Source of the DNA: Planctomycetota bacterium
Lineage (GTDB): Bacteria; Planctomycetota; Planctomycetia; Pirellulales; PNKZ01
Direction: 5' to 3'
Length of the DNA stretch: 64,000 nt
NCBI GenBank assembly: GCA_018242585.1
Contig: JAFEBQ010000032.1
Location: 1 to 64,000 of the forward strand
Part shown: in pieces, positions 23,275-30,695 of the stretch
Layout: every line of letters starts with the position of its first letter
Numbering within the stretch: position 1 is the stretch's first letter
The notes under the pieces: generated by a model
The model's input: the letters and a program-made list of their open reading frames with translations, nothing else
The model's database searches: none
What the model was told of the DNA's origin: nothing
Position numbers and translations under genes: made by a program

Positions 23275-24333
23275 ATGGAAACCGCCGCCGCCGAGTTTTT
23301 GCAACGCGTGCTCGAAACCCCCAGCCCCAGCGGCTTTGAAGCCCCGGTCCAAGCCCACGTTCGCGATTACCTGGCCGGCACGGCCGACGAGATTCGCACC
23401 GATCTGCACGGGAACGTCATCGCGGTCAAAAATCCCGACGCGCCGCTGCGCGTCATGCTGGCCGGCCACGCCGACCAGATTGGCATGCTGGTTCAATACA
23501 TCGACACCGAAGGTTTTCTCTACGTGCAGATGATCGGCGGTTGGGATCCGCAAGTGTTGATCGGCCAACGGATGACGGTCTGGACCGCCGGCGGGCCGGT
23601 GCCGGGTATCATCGCGCGCAAGCCGATTCATCTGCTGACCGACGAAGAGCGGAAGCAGGTCGTCAAGCTCAAGGATCTGTGGCTCGACATCGGCGCGACC
23701 AGCCGCGAAGACGCGCAAGCGGTCACGCGGATCGGCGACCCGGTCACGATGGACCTCCGCTACCAGCCCATGCGCAACGGCTTTGCCTACGCCACGGCCA
23801 TGGACGACAAGTGCGGCATGTGGACGGTGGTCGAAGCGTTTCGCCGGGCCAGCATGCGGAAACTCGACTGTGCGCTGTATTGCGTGAGCACGGTACAGGA
23901 AGAGATCGGGCTGCGCGGGGCCACGACCTCGACCTTCTCGGTGCATCCGCAGGTCGGCATCGCGGTCGACGTGACCCACGCCACCGACTGTCCCTCGATC
24001 GACAAGAAGCAAGAAGGAGACGTTAAACTCGGCGGCGGCCCGGTGATTTACCGTGGGCCGAACATGAACCCGCGGGTGGTCGATCGTCTGGTCAGTTGTG
24101 CCCAGTCGGCGAACATTCCACACCAGTTGGCCGCCTCGGGCCGCGCGACCGGCACCGACGCCAACACCATGCAAATCGCCCGCGGCGGCGTGGCCACGGC
24201 GCTGGTCAGCATTCCGAACCGTTACATGCACAGCCCGGTCGAAATGATTTCGCTGCCGGATATCGACCGCGCGGCGGACCTGCTGGCCGAGTTCATCGGC
24301 TCGGTCACGGCGAATGATGATTTTACGCCGTGA
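23275..24333 (+). CDS. M42 family metallopeptidase
   Basis: A 352-residue cytosolic aminopeptidase/glutamyl-aminopeptidase-type enzyme (TET/M42). Metal ligands are seen in AGHADQIGM, in TAMDDKCG, in QEEIGLRG and in the VDVTHATD block; a final YMHSPVEM carries the last His. It hydrolyses N-terminal residues from peptides and may form large tetrahedral assemblies. The ATG at 23275 is preceded by GAGGAA and starts next to the conserved AAEFLQRVLETPSPSGFE; the open frame upstream to 23146 is not conserved. It is monocistronic by spacing. Confidence 0.9.
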   Translation: METAAAEFLQRVLETPSPSGFEAPVQAHVRDYLAGTADEIRTDLHGNVIAVKNPDAPLRVMLAGHADQIGMLVQYIDTEGFLYVQMIGGWDPQVLIGQRMTVWTAGGPVPGIIARKPIHLLTDEERKQVVKLKDLWLDIGATSREDAQAVTRIGDPVTMDLRYQPMRNGFAYATAMDDKCGMWTVVEAFRRASMRKLDCALYCVSTVQEEIGLRGATTSTFSVHPQVGIAVDVTHATDCPSIDKKQEGDVKLGGGPVIYRGPNMNPRVVDRLVSCAQSANIPHQLAASGRATGTDANTMQIARGGVATALVSIPNRYMHSPVEMISLPDIDRAADLLAEFIGSVTANDDFTP

Positions 24334-24520
24334 AGACGCGATTAGCGGTTAGCAATGGTGTTGTGAAAGCGAGTGTTCGGAGCGGTCTGACGAAGTGCCT
24401 CGAAGGGCTAACAACAATTGCCTTGTCTTGCCCAGCCTTTTTTCGGTGTTCGTGGCGCCTCGACAAAAACCGTGTCGAACAGTATTGGGCCTAAGGCCGG
24501 TTGGTCTACGATTGATTTCG

Positions 24521-25375
24521 CTAGGCCAATAAGGCGCGATCAGCCGCGGCTTCGTTACTGGCCGCGCTGGGCTCGAGCACGTCGGCCGCCAGCCGGCGAT
24601 AGTCGTCGGCCCCGTGCGAGTCGGCCGCGTACTGAAAGATCGACTGCCCAAAGCTGGGCGCCTCGGCCAGTCGAATGTTCCGGCGGATGCGCGTGGGAAA
24701 AATCTTGGCGGCGGCCCACGGGCCACCCGACGCCTGGGCCCGCTCGAAAAAGTCAGTGACGTCCTGCGTCACTTCCGTGGCCAGTCGGGTCGCCGACTCG
24801 AACATGCACAACACCACGCCCGAGACGTGCAGCCGCGGGTTCAATCGCCGCTGCACCAGTTCGATCGTCTCAAGCAGTTTGCTCAAGCCGTGCAGCGCCA
24901 GGAAGTGAGGCTGCAACGGAATAAACACCTCGTCGACCGCGGCCAGGGCGTTGAGCGTCAGCACTCCCAACGACGGCGGACAATCGATCAGGGTGTAGTC
25001 GAACGAGGCTTCGGCGCTGCTGGGGTCAGCGGGGCGATCTTTGCTGAACTGATCGCGCAGGATTAGTTCGCGCCCCACGACGCCGGCCAATTCCATTTCG
25101 GCGGCGGCCAGATCGATGTGCGAACCGACCAGCCACAGTCGCTCGTCGACCTGCTGGCGCACCTGGGCCAAACTGGCGTGCGACAACAGCACTTCGTAGA
25201 TTGAGCCGGTCTCGCCGCTGGGTTCGACACCCAGGTGGAGCGTGGCGTGGGCCTGGGGGTCCAGGTCGATCAACTGGACGCGCTGACCCGACTCGGCCAG
25301 CGCGGCGCTCAGATTGACGGCCGTGGTCGTCTTTCCCACGCCCCCTTTTTGATTGATGATGGCAATCGAGCGCAT
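24521..25375 (-). CDS. ParA/Soj-type ATPase
   Basis: A 284-residue Walker-type ATPase. The deviant Walker A loop KGGVGKTT (10-17), switch DLDPQAHAT (37-45) and Walker B LIDCPPSLG (about 127-135) identify a ParA/Soj/MinD relative. The start MRSIAIINQ is standard. No parB gene is adjacent, so it may not be the chromosomal segregation ParA; stand-alone versions position other cargo such as chemotaxis clusters or carboxysomes. It is divergent from nagB. Confidence 0.88.
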   Translation of the reverse strand: MRSIAIINQKGGVGKTTTAVNLSAALAESGQRVQLIDLDPQAHATLHLGVEPSGETGSIYEVLLSHASLAQVRQQVDERLWLVGSHIDLAAAEMELAGVVGRELILRDQFSKDRPADPSSAEASFDYTLIDCPPSLGVLTLNALAAVDEVFIPLQPHFLALHGLSKLLETIELVQRRLNPRLHVSGVVLCMFESATRLATEVTQDVTDFFERAQASGGPWAAAKIFPTRIRRNIRLAEAPSFGQSIFQYAADSHGADDYRRLAADVLEPSAASNEAAADRALLA

Positions 25376-25571
25376 CGCAAATCCGTTGGCGAAAGCTGTG
25401 CAATCGGGCTGTTTGGTCCGCCCTTGGCCGCGGCAGTATAGCCCGGTCGGGCAAAACGAGGGAACCCCGCTTCGCCGGTCCCGCAGGCTGCGATAGCGTT
25501 CTGCTGGCGTGGCGATTATCGTATGGGCTGGGGACGTTTGTTGCTGGTTTTTCGCAGGTGGAACCCGTCCG

Positions 25572-26372
25572 ATGCGCGTGATTGTCGAAGCCAATGCCGA
25601 CCAGGTTGCCCGCCGCGCGGCCGATTTTGTCGCTGACCTGGTCCGCAATACTCCCAAGTGCGTGCTCGGGCTGGCCACGGGGGGCACGCCGCTGGGGCTG
25701 TATCGCGAGTTGGCGCGCCGGCACCGGGACGAGGCGCTCGACTTCTCGCGCGTGGTCACGTTCAACCTCGACGAGTACGTCGGGCTCGAACCGACCCATC
25801 CGCAGAGCTACCGGCACTTCATGGACATGAACTTGTTCCGACACCTGAACGTCGACCTGCGCAATACGCACGTGCCCGACGGGCTGGCCGATGACGTCGA
25901 AAAGGCGTGCCGCCAGTACGAGCAGATGATCCGCGACGAAGGAGGGATCGACTTGCAGGTGCTGGGCATCGGCACCGACGGACACATTGCCTTTAACGAG
26001 CCCGGCTCGTCGCTCGGCAGCCGGACGCGGATCAAGTCGCTGACCCATGAAACCGTTCGCGACAACGCGCGATTCTTCGGCAGCGAAGAAGCGGTGCCGC
26101 GGCTGGCGATCACGATGGGGGTGGGGACCATCCTGGAATCGCGGCGTTGTTTGCTGCTGGCCTGTGGCAAGGCCAAGGCCCAGGCCGTTGCCGCCACGGT
26201 CGAAGGACCGGTGACGGCCCAGGTGACCGCCTCGGCGTTGCAACTTCACCGGGAGGTGATTGCCGTCATCGACGAAGAAGCGGCCAGCATGCTGCGCCGA
26301 CGCGAGTATTATTGTCAGGTCGAATCGGCCCAGGCCGAGTTGGAACGCCGCCGCAAGTCCTCGCGCGCGTAA
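25572..26372 (+). CDS. nagB: Glucosamine-6-phosphate deaminase
   Basis: A 266-residue NagB, converting glucosamine 6-phosphate to fructose 6-phosphate and ammonia in amino-sugar breakdown. It carries the ATGGTPLGLY loop (35-44), NLDEY (65-69) and GIGTDGHIAFNEPGS (132-146), which includes the catalytic Asp and His. The length is that of typical bacterial NagB. An upstream in-frame ATG at 25509 adds a Trp/Cys-rich stretch not seen in the family. Its stop faces that of a membrane protein gene on the other strand, 18 bases away. No nagA is nearby. Confidence 0.92.
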   Translation: MRVIVEANADQVARRAADFVADLVRNTPKCVLGLATGGTPLGLYRELARRHRDEALDFSRVVTFNLDEYVGLEPTHPQSYRHFMDMNLFRHLNVDLRNTHVPDGLADDVEKACRQYEQMIRDEGGIDLQVLGIGTDGHIAFNEPGSSLGSRTRIKSLTHETVRDNARFFGSEEAVPRLAITMGVGTILESRRCLLLACGKAKAQAVAATVEGPVTAQVTASALQLHREVIAVIDEEAASMLRRREYYCQVESAQAELERRRKSSRA

Positions 26373-26390
26373 GAGCGGACGGGGCGCGGC

Positions 26391-26984
26391 TTAGCGACTC
26401 AACTCGGTGCGCAGGAAGTCGGCCAGCGCACGACTGAACTTCTTTTCGAGCACGGCTTCGGCCCGCGTCCCCAGCAGGGCAATCCGCCCCGTGTCGGGTT
26501 CAAACAGAAACGTCGTTTCGTGTTCCTCGTGCTCGAAGGTCAGACCATAGCGCCAGGCCGGCGGCGGCGACCCTTCCGGACGCTTGTGGGCCGTGGCTTC
26601 CCAATCGTAGCCCGACTTGTGCAGCAGCGCGTCGCGCAGATAGTCCACTCCCACGGCATGAGTCACCGCGCGATTTTTGAGGACGCGCAGCTTTTGGGGT
26701 GGTACGAAGATGGTCACGATCGAACTCGGCTCTTCCCCCTTGGCCGTGACGGGCGCGTCGACCGCGCCGAGCGGCTGTAATTCGAGGGCGATCACGGGCG
26801 AGCCGCGCGCGATTAGCCAGACGGCCGACTCGCCCCACAGCTCGCGCGTCTGCCGCTGTTGGGTGTAGAAGTAGTATTGCGCGATGGCCGCCCCTGCCAG
26901 GGCGATGAACAGAATGACCAGCAGCGCGGCCCGCCCCGGAATGGTTCGCGCCGGCGACGGCTGTTTTTTCTTGAGCTTGGGCAT
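26391..26984 (-). CDS. Hypothetical single-pass membrane protein
   Basis: A 197-residue protein with a basic start (MPKLKKKQ), one transmembrane helix at about residues 18-37 (AALLVILFIALAGAAIAQYY) and a soluble part likely outside the cytoplasm. The C-terminal half has EHETTFLFEPDTGRIALLG. No family is recognised. It lies downstream of, and on the same strand as, the CoA transferase gene (31 bases apart), so the two may be cotranscribed. Confidence 0.65.
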   Translation of the reverse strand: MPKLKKKQPSPARTIPGRAALLVILFIALAGAAIAQYYFYTQQRQTRELWGESAVWLIARGSPVIALELQPLGAVDAPVTAKGEEPSSIVTIFVPPQKLRVLKNRAVTHAVGVDYLRDALLHKSGYDWEATAHKRPEGSPPPAWRYGLTFEHEEHETTFLFEPDTGRIALLGTRAEAVLEKKFSRALADFLRTELSR

Positions 26985-27015
26985 GCGTTCCTGCGTTTCG
27001 ATTCAGGGTTTTGTT

Positions 27016-28242
27016 TTAACCAGCGATCACGTTCTGCTGACGCAACGTGGTGATTTGGGCTGGTGTGTAGCCGAGCCATTCGATGAGGACTTCGTCGGTG
27101 TGTTCGCCAAGTTCCGGCGGCGCACTTGGTGGGGCGCGCTCCGCGTCGGACCAGTGGATGGGGCTGCCGAGCAATTGGTAGCTGCGCCCAGCGCGATCGG
27201 TGACCGTGTGGATCATCTGCCGCGCGACGACATGCGGCGCGTGGACCGCCTGATCCAGCGGCACGACAACCGTGTGGGGCACTTCGGCCTCGGTGAGGGC
27301 TTGCTGCCAGTCGGCCGTCGTGCGTGTGCGCATCACATGATCGACCAGCGGCACCAGCACGGTGCGATGTTCCACGCGCGCGGGGTTCGTCGCGAACCGC
27401 ACGTCGGTCGTCCATTCATCGCGCCCGACACGTTGGCAGAACCGCACCCATTGCCGATCGGCCCCGATGGCCAGCACCACGTAGCCATCGGCCGTGGGGA
27501 AAACCTCGTACGGGACGATTTGCGGATGGGCGTTCCCCCACCGTTGCGGACGCTGCCCGGTGAGGAGCGTGCTTTGGGCCACGTTCACCAGCGACGCCAA
27601 GGTGCAATCGGCCAGGGCCAGGTCAAACGCCCGGGCTGGTTGTCCCCGCTCGCGAGCCAGCAGCCCAGCCAGCGCACTGGTCGCCGTGTACAAGCCGGTC
27701 AAAACATCGGTGATGGCCACGCCGACTTTCATCGGCGCGCCGGCCGCGTCGCCAGTGATCCCCATCAAGCCGCTGCCCGCCTGAATCATCAGGTCATAGC
27801 CCGGCACGCCGGCCAGCGGCCCTTGGCGTCCATAAGCCGAAATCGAGCAGCAGACCAGCCGCGGGTTCAATTGCCGCAAGCGATCGGGCGTCAGGCCGAG
27901 CGTGGGAAGCGAGTCGGCCAGGAAGTTTTCGACCAGCACGTCGGCCCGGCCGACCAGTCCGTCGAGGACTTCGCGCCCGGCGGCCGACGCCAGGTCCAAG
28001 GCCAGCGAACGCTTGTTCCGGTTGCACGACAGAAAATACGCGCTCGGGCCGCGGCTTCCGTCGGCAAGGCCGGCAACGAACGGCGGGCCCCAATGCCGAG
28101 TGTCGTCCCCCTGCCCCGGCCGCTCGATCTTGACCACGTCGGCCCCCAGATCGGCCAGCACTTGCGTACAGACCGGGCCGGCCAGAATGCGCGACAGGTC
28201 GAGCACTCGAATCCCAGCTAGCGGCAAAGGTTGCGACGTCAT
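27016..28242 (-). CDS. CaiB/BaiF-type (class III) CoA transferase
   Basis: A 408-residue class III CoA transferase. The N-terminus LAGIRVLDLSRILAGP, then ADLGADVVKIERPG and NRNKRSLALDL, are textbook signatures. The catalytic Asp of the family is in the motif YDLMIQA (about residue 165). It moves CoA between organic acids such as formyl/oxalyl, succinyl or carnitine-type substrates; the substrate is not predictable here. The ATG at 28242 starts right at the conserved core, and the frame upstream to 28590 is a chance extension. The next + gene begins 105 bases away, divergently. Confidence 0.9.
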   Translation of the reverse strand: MTSQPLPLAGIRVLDLSRILAGPVCTQVLADLGADVVKIERPGQGDDTRHWGPPFVAGLADGSRGPSAYFLSCNRNKRSLALDLASAAGREVLDGLVGRADVLVENFLADSLPTLGLTPDRLRQLNPRLVCCSISAYGRQGPLAGVPGYDLMIQAGSGLMGITGDAAGAPMKVGVAITDVLTGLYTATSALAGLLARERGQPARAFDLALADCTLASLVNVAQSTLLTGQRPQRWGNAHPQIVPYEVFPTADGYVVLAIGADRQWVRFCQRVGRDEWTTDVRFATNPARVEHRTVLVPLVDHVMRTRTTADWQQALTEAEVPHTVVVPLDQAVHAPHVVARQMIHTVTDRAGRSYQLLGSPIHWSDAERAPPSAPPELGEHTDEVLIEWLGYTPAQITTLRQQNVIAG

Positions 28243-28347
28243 GGTTCGTTCGGGGCGGGCGACGCGCCGCGGCACCTGTTGCCGGCGGCTGCGCGCCAGT
28301 ATATTGTCAGCGACCGCAGATGCAGAGTCGTAAAGTTCGGGAAAAGC

Positions 28348-28575
28348 ATGATGGCCAACGCCTACGATCCTTACCGCGAAGCGCTCGTTGTCGAAACCAA
28401 CACCATCTGGCCGACGGAATTGGCCACGGTCGAGCCCGCGCGCCGCGCGCAGGTTGACCACGCCTTGCACGCCGAGCCCCAGGCGGCGGCGAATCTCGAT
28501 TATGTCCGCCTGCACACCGGCTTCTGTCGCGAGATCACGGTGTCGCCGGCCGACATGGAACGGCTCGCCTCGTGA
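28348..28575 (+). CDS. Small hypothetical protein coupled to aroB
   Basis: A 75-residue protein, beginning MMANAYDPYREALVVETNTIWP. Its stop TGA overlaps the GTG start of aroB (GTGA), a classic sign of translational coupling, which makes it likely to be real. It is acidic and largely helical with no membrane segment. No family recognised. It might be a small regulator or structural partner; nothing in the sequence decides. Confidence 0.65.
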   Translation: MMANAYDPYREALVVETNTIWPTELATVEPARRAQVDHALHAEPQAAANLDYVRLHTGFCREITVSPADMERLAS

Positions 28576-29675
28576 GTAAGCCGGCGTCACGCACCGTCGC
28601 GGTGTCGCTCGGCCCGCGCAGTTACACCATCGAAATCGGCGCTGGCACGCTGGCCGGCGTGGCCGATTTTCTGCAAGCGCGGCGCAAAACCTCGCACGTC
28701 GTCATCGTCACCGATGAAAACGTCGAGACGACCCACGGCAACCAGGTGGCCGAATATCTGGACGGTGCCGACATTGCCGTCGACTTGGTCGTGGTCGAAC
28801 CGGGGGAAGAGACCAAGTCGGTCGACGTCGCCAACCAGATCTGGCAAAAGATGCTCGAGGTCGAGGCCGACCGCAAAAGCATCGTCATGGCCATCGGTGG
28901 CGGAGTGGTCGGCGATCTGGCCGGCTTTGTGGCCGCGTCGTACGCACGAGGGATCGGCTTTGTGCAGATTCCGACCACGCTCTTGGCCCAGGTCGACAGC
29001 TCGGTCGGCGGCAAGGTCGGCGTGAACCTGCCGCGGGCCAAGAACATGGTCGGCGCGTTCTGGCAACCGCTGGGCGTGCTGATCGACACCGACGTGCTGG
29101 CGACGCTGGGCGATCGCGAGTATCGCTGCGGCCTGGCCGAAGTGGTGAAGTACGGCGTGATTCTGGACGCTGACTTCTTCGCCGAACTCGAAGCCAACAA
29201 GGCCGGGCTCGTGAATCGGCATGCCGACACGCTCGAACGGGTGATCGCCCGCAGTTGCGAGCTCAAGGCGCAAGTCGTCACGCAAGACGAACGCGAAGAG
29301 ACGGGCCTGCGGGCGGTGCTCAACTATGGCCACACATTCGCCCACGCCATCGAAGCGATTGCCGGCTATGGCCAGTTCCAGCACGGCGAAGCAGTGTCGA
29401 TCGGCATGATCTGCGCCAGCCTTCTAGCCGAGCGGCTGGGACGGATCGACAGCGAAACCACCCGGCGACAGTTTGAGTTGCTCCGACATTTGGGCCTGCC
29501 GGTGCAATTGCCGGCGCTCGACCACGACCGGCTGATCCAGGCGATGCGACACGACAAGAAAGTCGAGCACGGCAAGCTGCGGTTCGTCTTGCCGTCGAAG
29601 CTCGGCCACGTGGAACTCGTCGGCGATGTCGACGTGGCCCACGTCCGCGCAGTGTTGAAGGACGCTTCGGCTTGA
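28572..29675 (+). CDS. aroB: 3-dehydroquinate synthase
   Basis: A 367-residue AroB, making 3-dehydroquinate from DAHP, the second step of the shikimate pathway. The NAD-binding GGGVVGDLAGF (109-119), QIPTTLLAQVDSSVGGK (132-148) and NMVGAFWQP (158-166) are all conserved. Metal ligands are in AEVVKYGVI and in NYGHTFAHAIE, followed by QFQHGEAVSIGM. The start is GTG and overlaps the stop of the small upstream gene. It ends close to a repeat at 29708. Confidence 0.95.
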   Translation: MSKPASRTVAVSLGPRSYTIEIGAGTLAGVADFLQARRKTSHVVIVTDENVETTHGNQVAEYLDGADIAVDLVVVEPGEETKSVDVANQIWQKMLEVEADRKSIVMAIGGGVVGDLAGFVAASYARGIGFVQIPTTLLAQVDSSVGGKVGVNLPRAKNMVGAFWQPLGVLIDTDVLATLGDREYRCGLAEVVKYGVILDADFFAELEANKAGLVNRHADTLERVIARSCELKAQVVTQDEREETGLRAVLNYGHTFAHAIEAIAGYGQFQHGEAVSIGMICASLLAERLGRIDSETTRRQFELLRHLGLPVQLPALDHDRLIQAMRHDKKVEHGKLRFVLPSKLGHVELVGDVDVAHVRAVLKDASA

Positions 29676-29707
29676 CGTGCTGTAACAATCGTGTGCGACA
29701 TCGCGCG

Positions 29708-29760
29708 AACCCTTCTCCCTCCGGGAGAAGGTGGCGGCGCTAGCCGACGGATGAGGGTTC
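29708..29760 (+). repeat. Palindromic intergenic repeat, copy A
   Basis: It reads AACCCTTCTCCC, then CCGGGAGAAGG, and ends GGATGAGGGTT. The same unit occurs in reverse at 29932-29978, so the pair forms a large inverted repeat with a 170-base loop. It is the kind of REP-like repeat often scattered in bacterial genomes. Confidence 0.65.
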
Positions 29761-29849
29761 CCGCCGCGAGCCGTTCGATAGTGCGCCATGAACTCGGCAC
29801 ACTGCGCGCGAGCTTTGCTCGGCCTGCGACGTCCTTACCCTCCCCCCTG

Positions 29850-29870
29850 CCCCTCCCTGGAAGGGAGGGG
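29850..29870. terminator. GC-rich hairpin between the two repeat copies
   Basis: CCCCTCCC, a 5-base loop and GGGAGGGG, followed by TGTTTGT. It could end aroB transcription, although the T-run is poor. Confidence 0.4.
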
Positions 29871-29923
29871 TGTTTGTCGCGCGTGGCACTTGAGTCGCAT
29901 GCCAGTCTTGCGCGACTCCTGCT

Positions 29924-30688
29924 TCAGACTTGACCCTCATCCGGCCTTCGGCCACCTTCTCCCCGGGGGAGAAGGGTTGGTGCACGCTGGGTAATGATGG
30001 GAGCCGCGTGGGCCAGTGACGTCGCGCGGTCGAGTTCTGGCACGTGATCGTGCGGCTGGGGGGACAGCCAGATCGCCTGCCAACCGGCGGCCCGGGCGGC
30101 CAGATAGTCGTTCGTCAGATCGTCACCGACTAGTAGCAACTGCTCGGGCGGCAACTCCAGCCGACTGGCCACGGCGGCAAAGAAGTCGGCACCCGGCTTG
30201 CGCCAGCCGATTTCCGACGAGATGAACAGCCGGTCGACCGACCGCAGCGCCGGCAATCGCTCACAGATGCCGCGCAGCCGGGCGTCGAAGTTCGACGCCA
30301 TACCCACCGGCAATCTTAAAGCGCCCACGTGCGTCAGGATCGTTTCCGCCGCGGCGTCCAACTGCCAAGAGTCAGCAAGGGCGAAGTGGTCCCACAGTTG
30401 CTCGAAGACGGGCGAAGTGTCAGGCACGTCGTCGAAGACCGCGGCGACGATCCGCTGCCAGCGCTGGCGTTCCAGCGCTTCGTCGGTTCGCTGATTGCGC
30501 TCGGCGTCGCGCGCTTCCTCGGCCGCCAGGGCGGCGCGGAAGCGGTACTTCAAGTCAGCCAGCCCGTACCGCGAGCCGTGCCGCGCACCGGCCACGTGGT
30601 ACGCTTCGGCCACGGTGGGTCGCGCGTGCAGCAGGGTGCCGACGGCGTCGAACAACACCGCGGCAATGGGCGTCGCGGCCGGCGTCAT
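29924..30688 (-). CDS. HAD family hydrolase with repeat-derived C-terminus
   Basis: A 254-residue haloacid-dehalogenase-like phosphatase. Motif I is AVLFDAVGTLL (Asp14 as nucleophile); the second motif-I Asp is Val, as in several phosphatase subgroups. Motif II Ser is in GMASNFD, motif III Lys in IGWRKPG and motif IV in LVGDDLTNDYLAA. The last 17 or so residues (TLLPRGEGGRRPDEGQV) are coded by repeat copy B, so the natural end was probably shorter. It starts 8 bases after the rseP stop, on the same strand, and is likely cotranscribed. An upstream in-frame start at 30736 is not conserved. Confidence 0.85.
   Translation of the reverse strand: MTPAATPIAAVLFDAVGTLLHARPTVAEAYHVAGARHGSRYGLADLKYRFRAALAAEEARDAERNQRTDEALERQRWQRIVAAVFDDVPDTSPVFEQLWDHFALADSWQLDAAAETILTHVGALRLPVGMASNFDARLRGICERLPALRSVDRLFISSEIGWRKPGADFFAAVASRLELPPEQLLLVGDDLTNDYLAARAAGWQAIWLSPQPHDHVPELDRATSLAHAAPIITQRAPTLLPRGEGGRRPDEGQV
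29932..29978 (-). repeat. Palindromic intergenic repeat, copy B (inside HAD gene end)
   Basis: It reads ACCCTCATCCGG, then GGCCACCTTCTCCCC and AGAAGGGTT on the + strand. It is the reverse of copy A at 29708-29760 and it overlaps the 3' end of the HAD gene, where it supplies the C-terminal codons. Confidence 0.65.
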
Positions 30689-30695
30689 CGTGGCG

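Noticed and set aside
23245-24231. 328-residue open frame opposite the M42 peptidase
   Set aside because: Arg/His-rich antisense frame without domains.
26884-28221. 445-residue open frame opposite the CoA transferase gene
   Set aside because: The opposite strand encodes a complete, recognisable class III CoA transferase.
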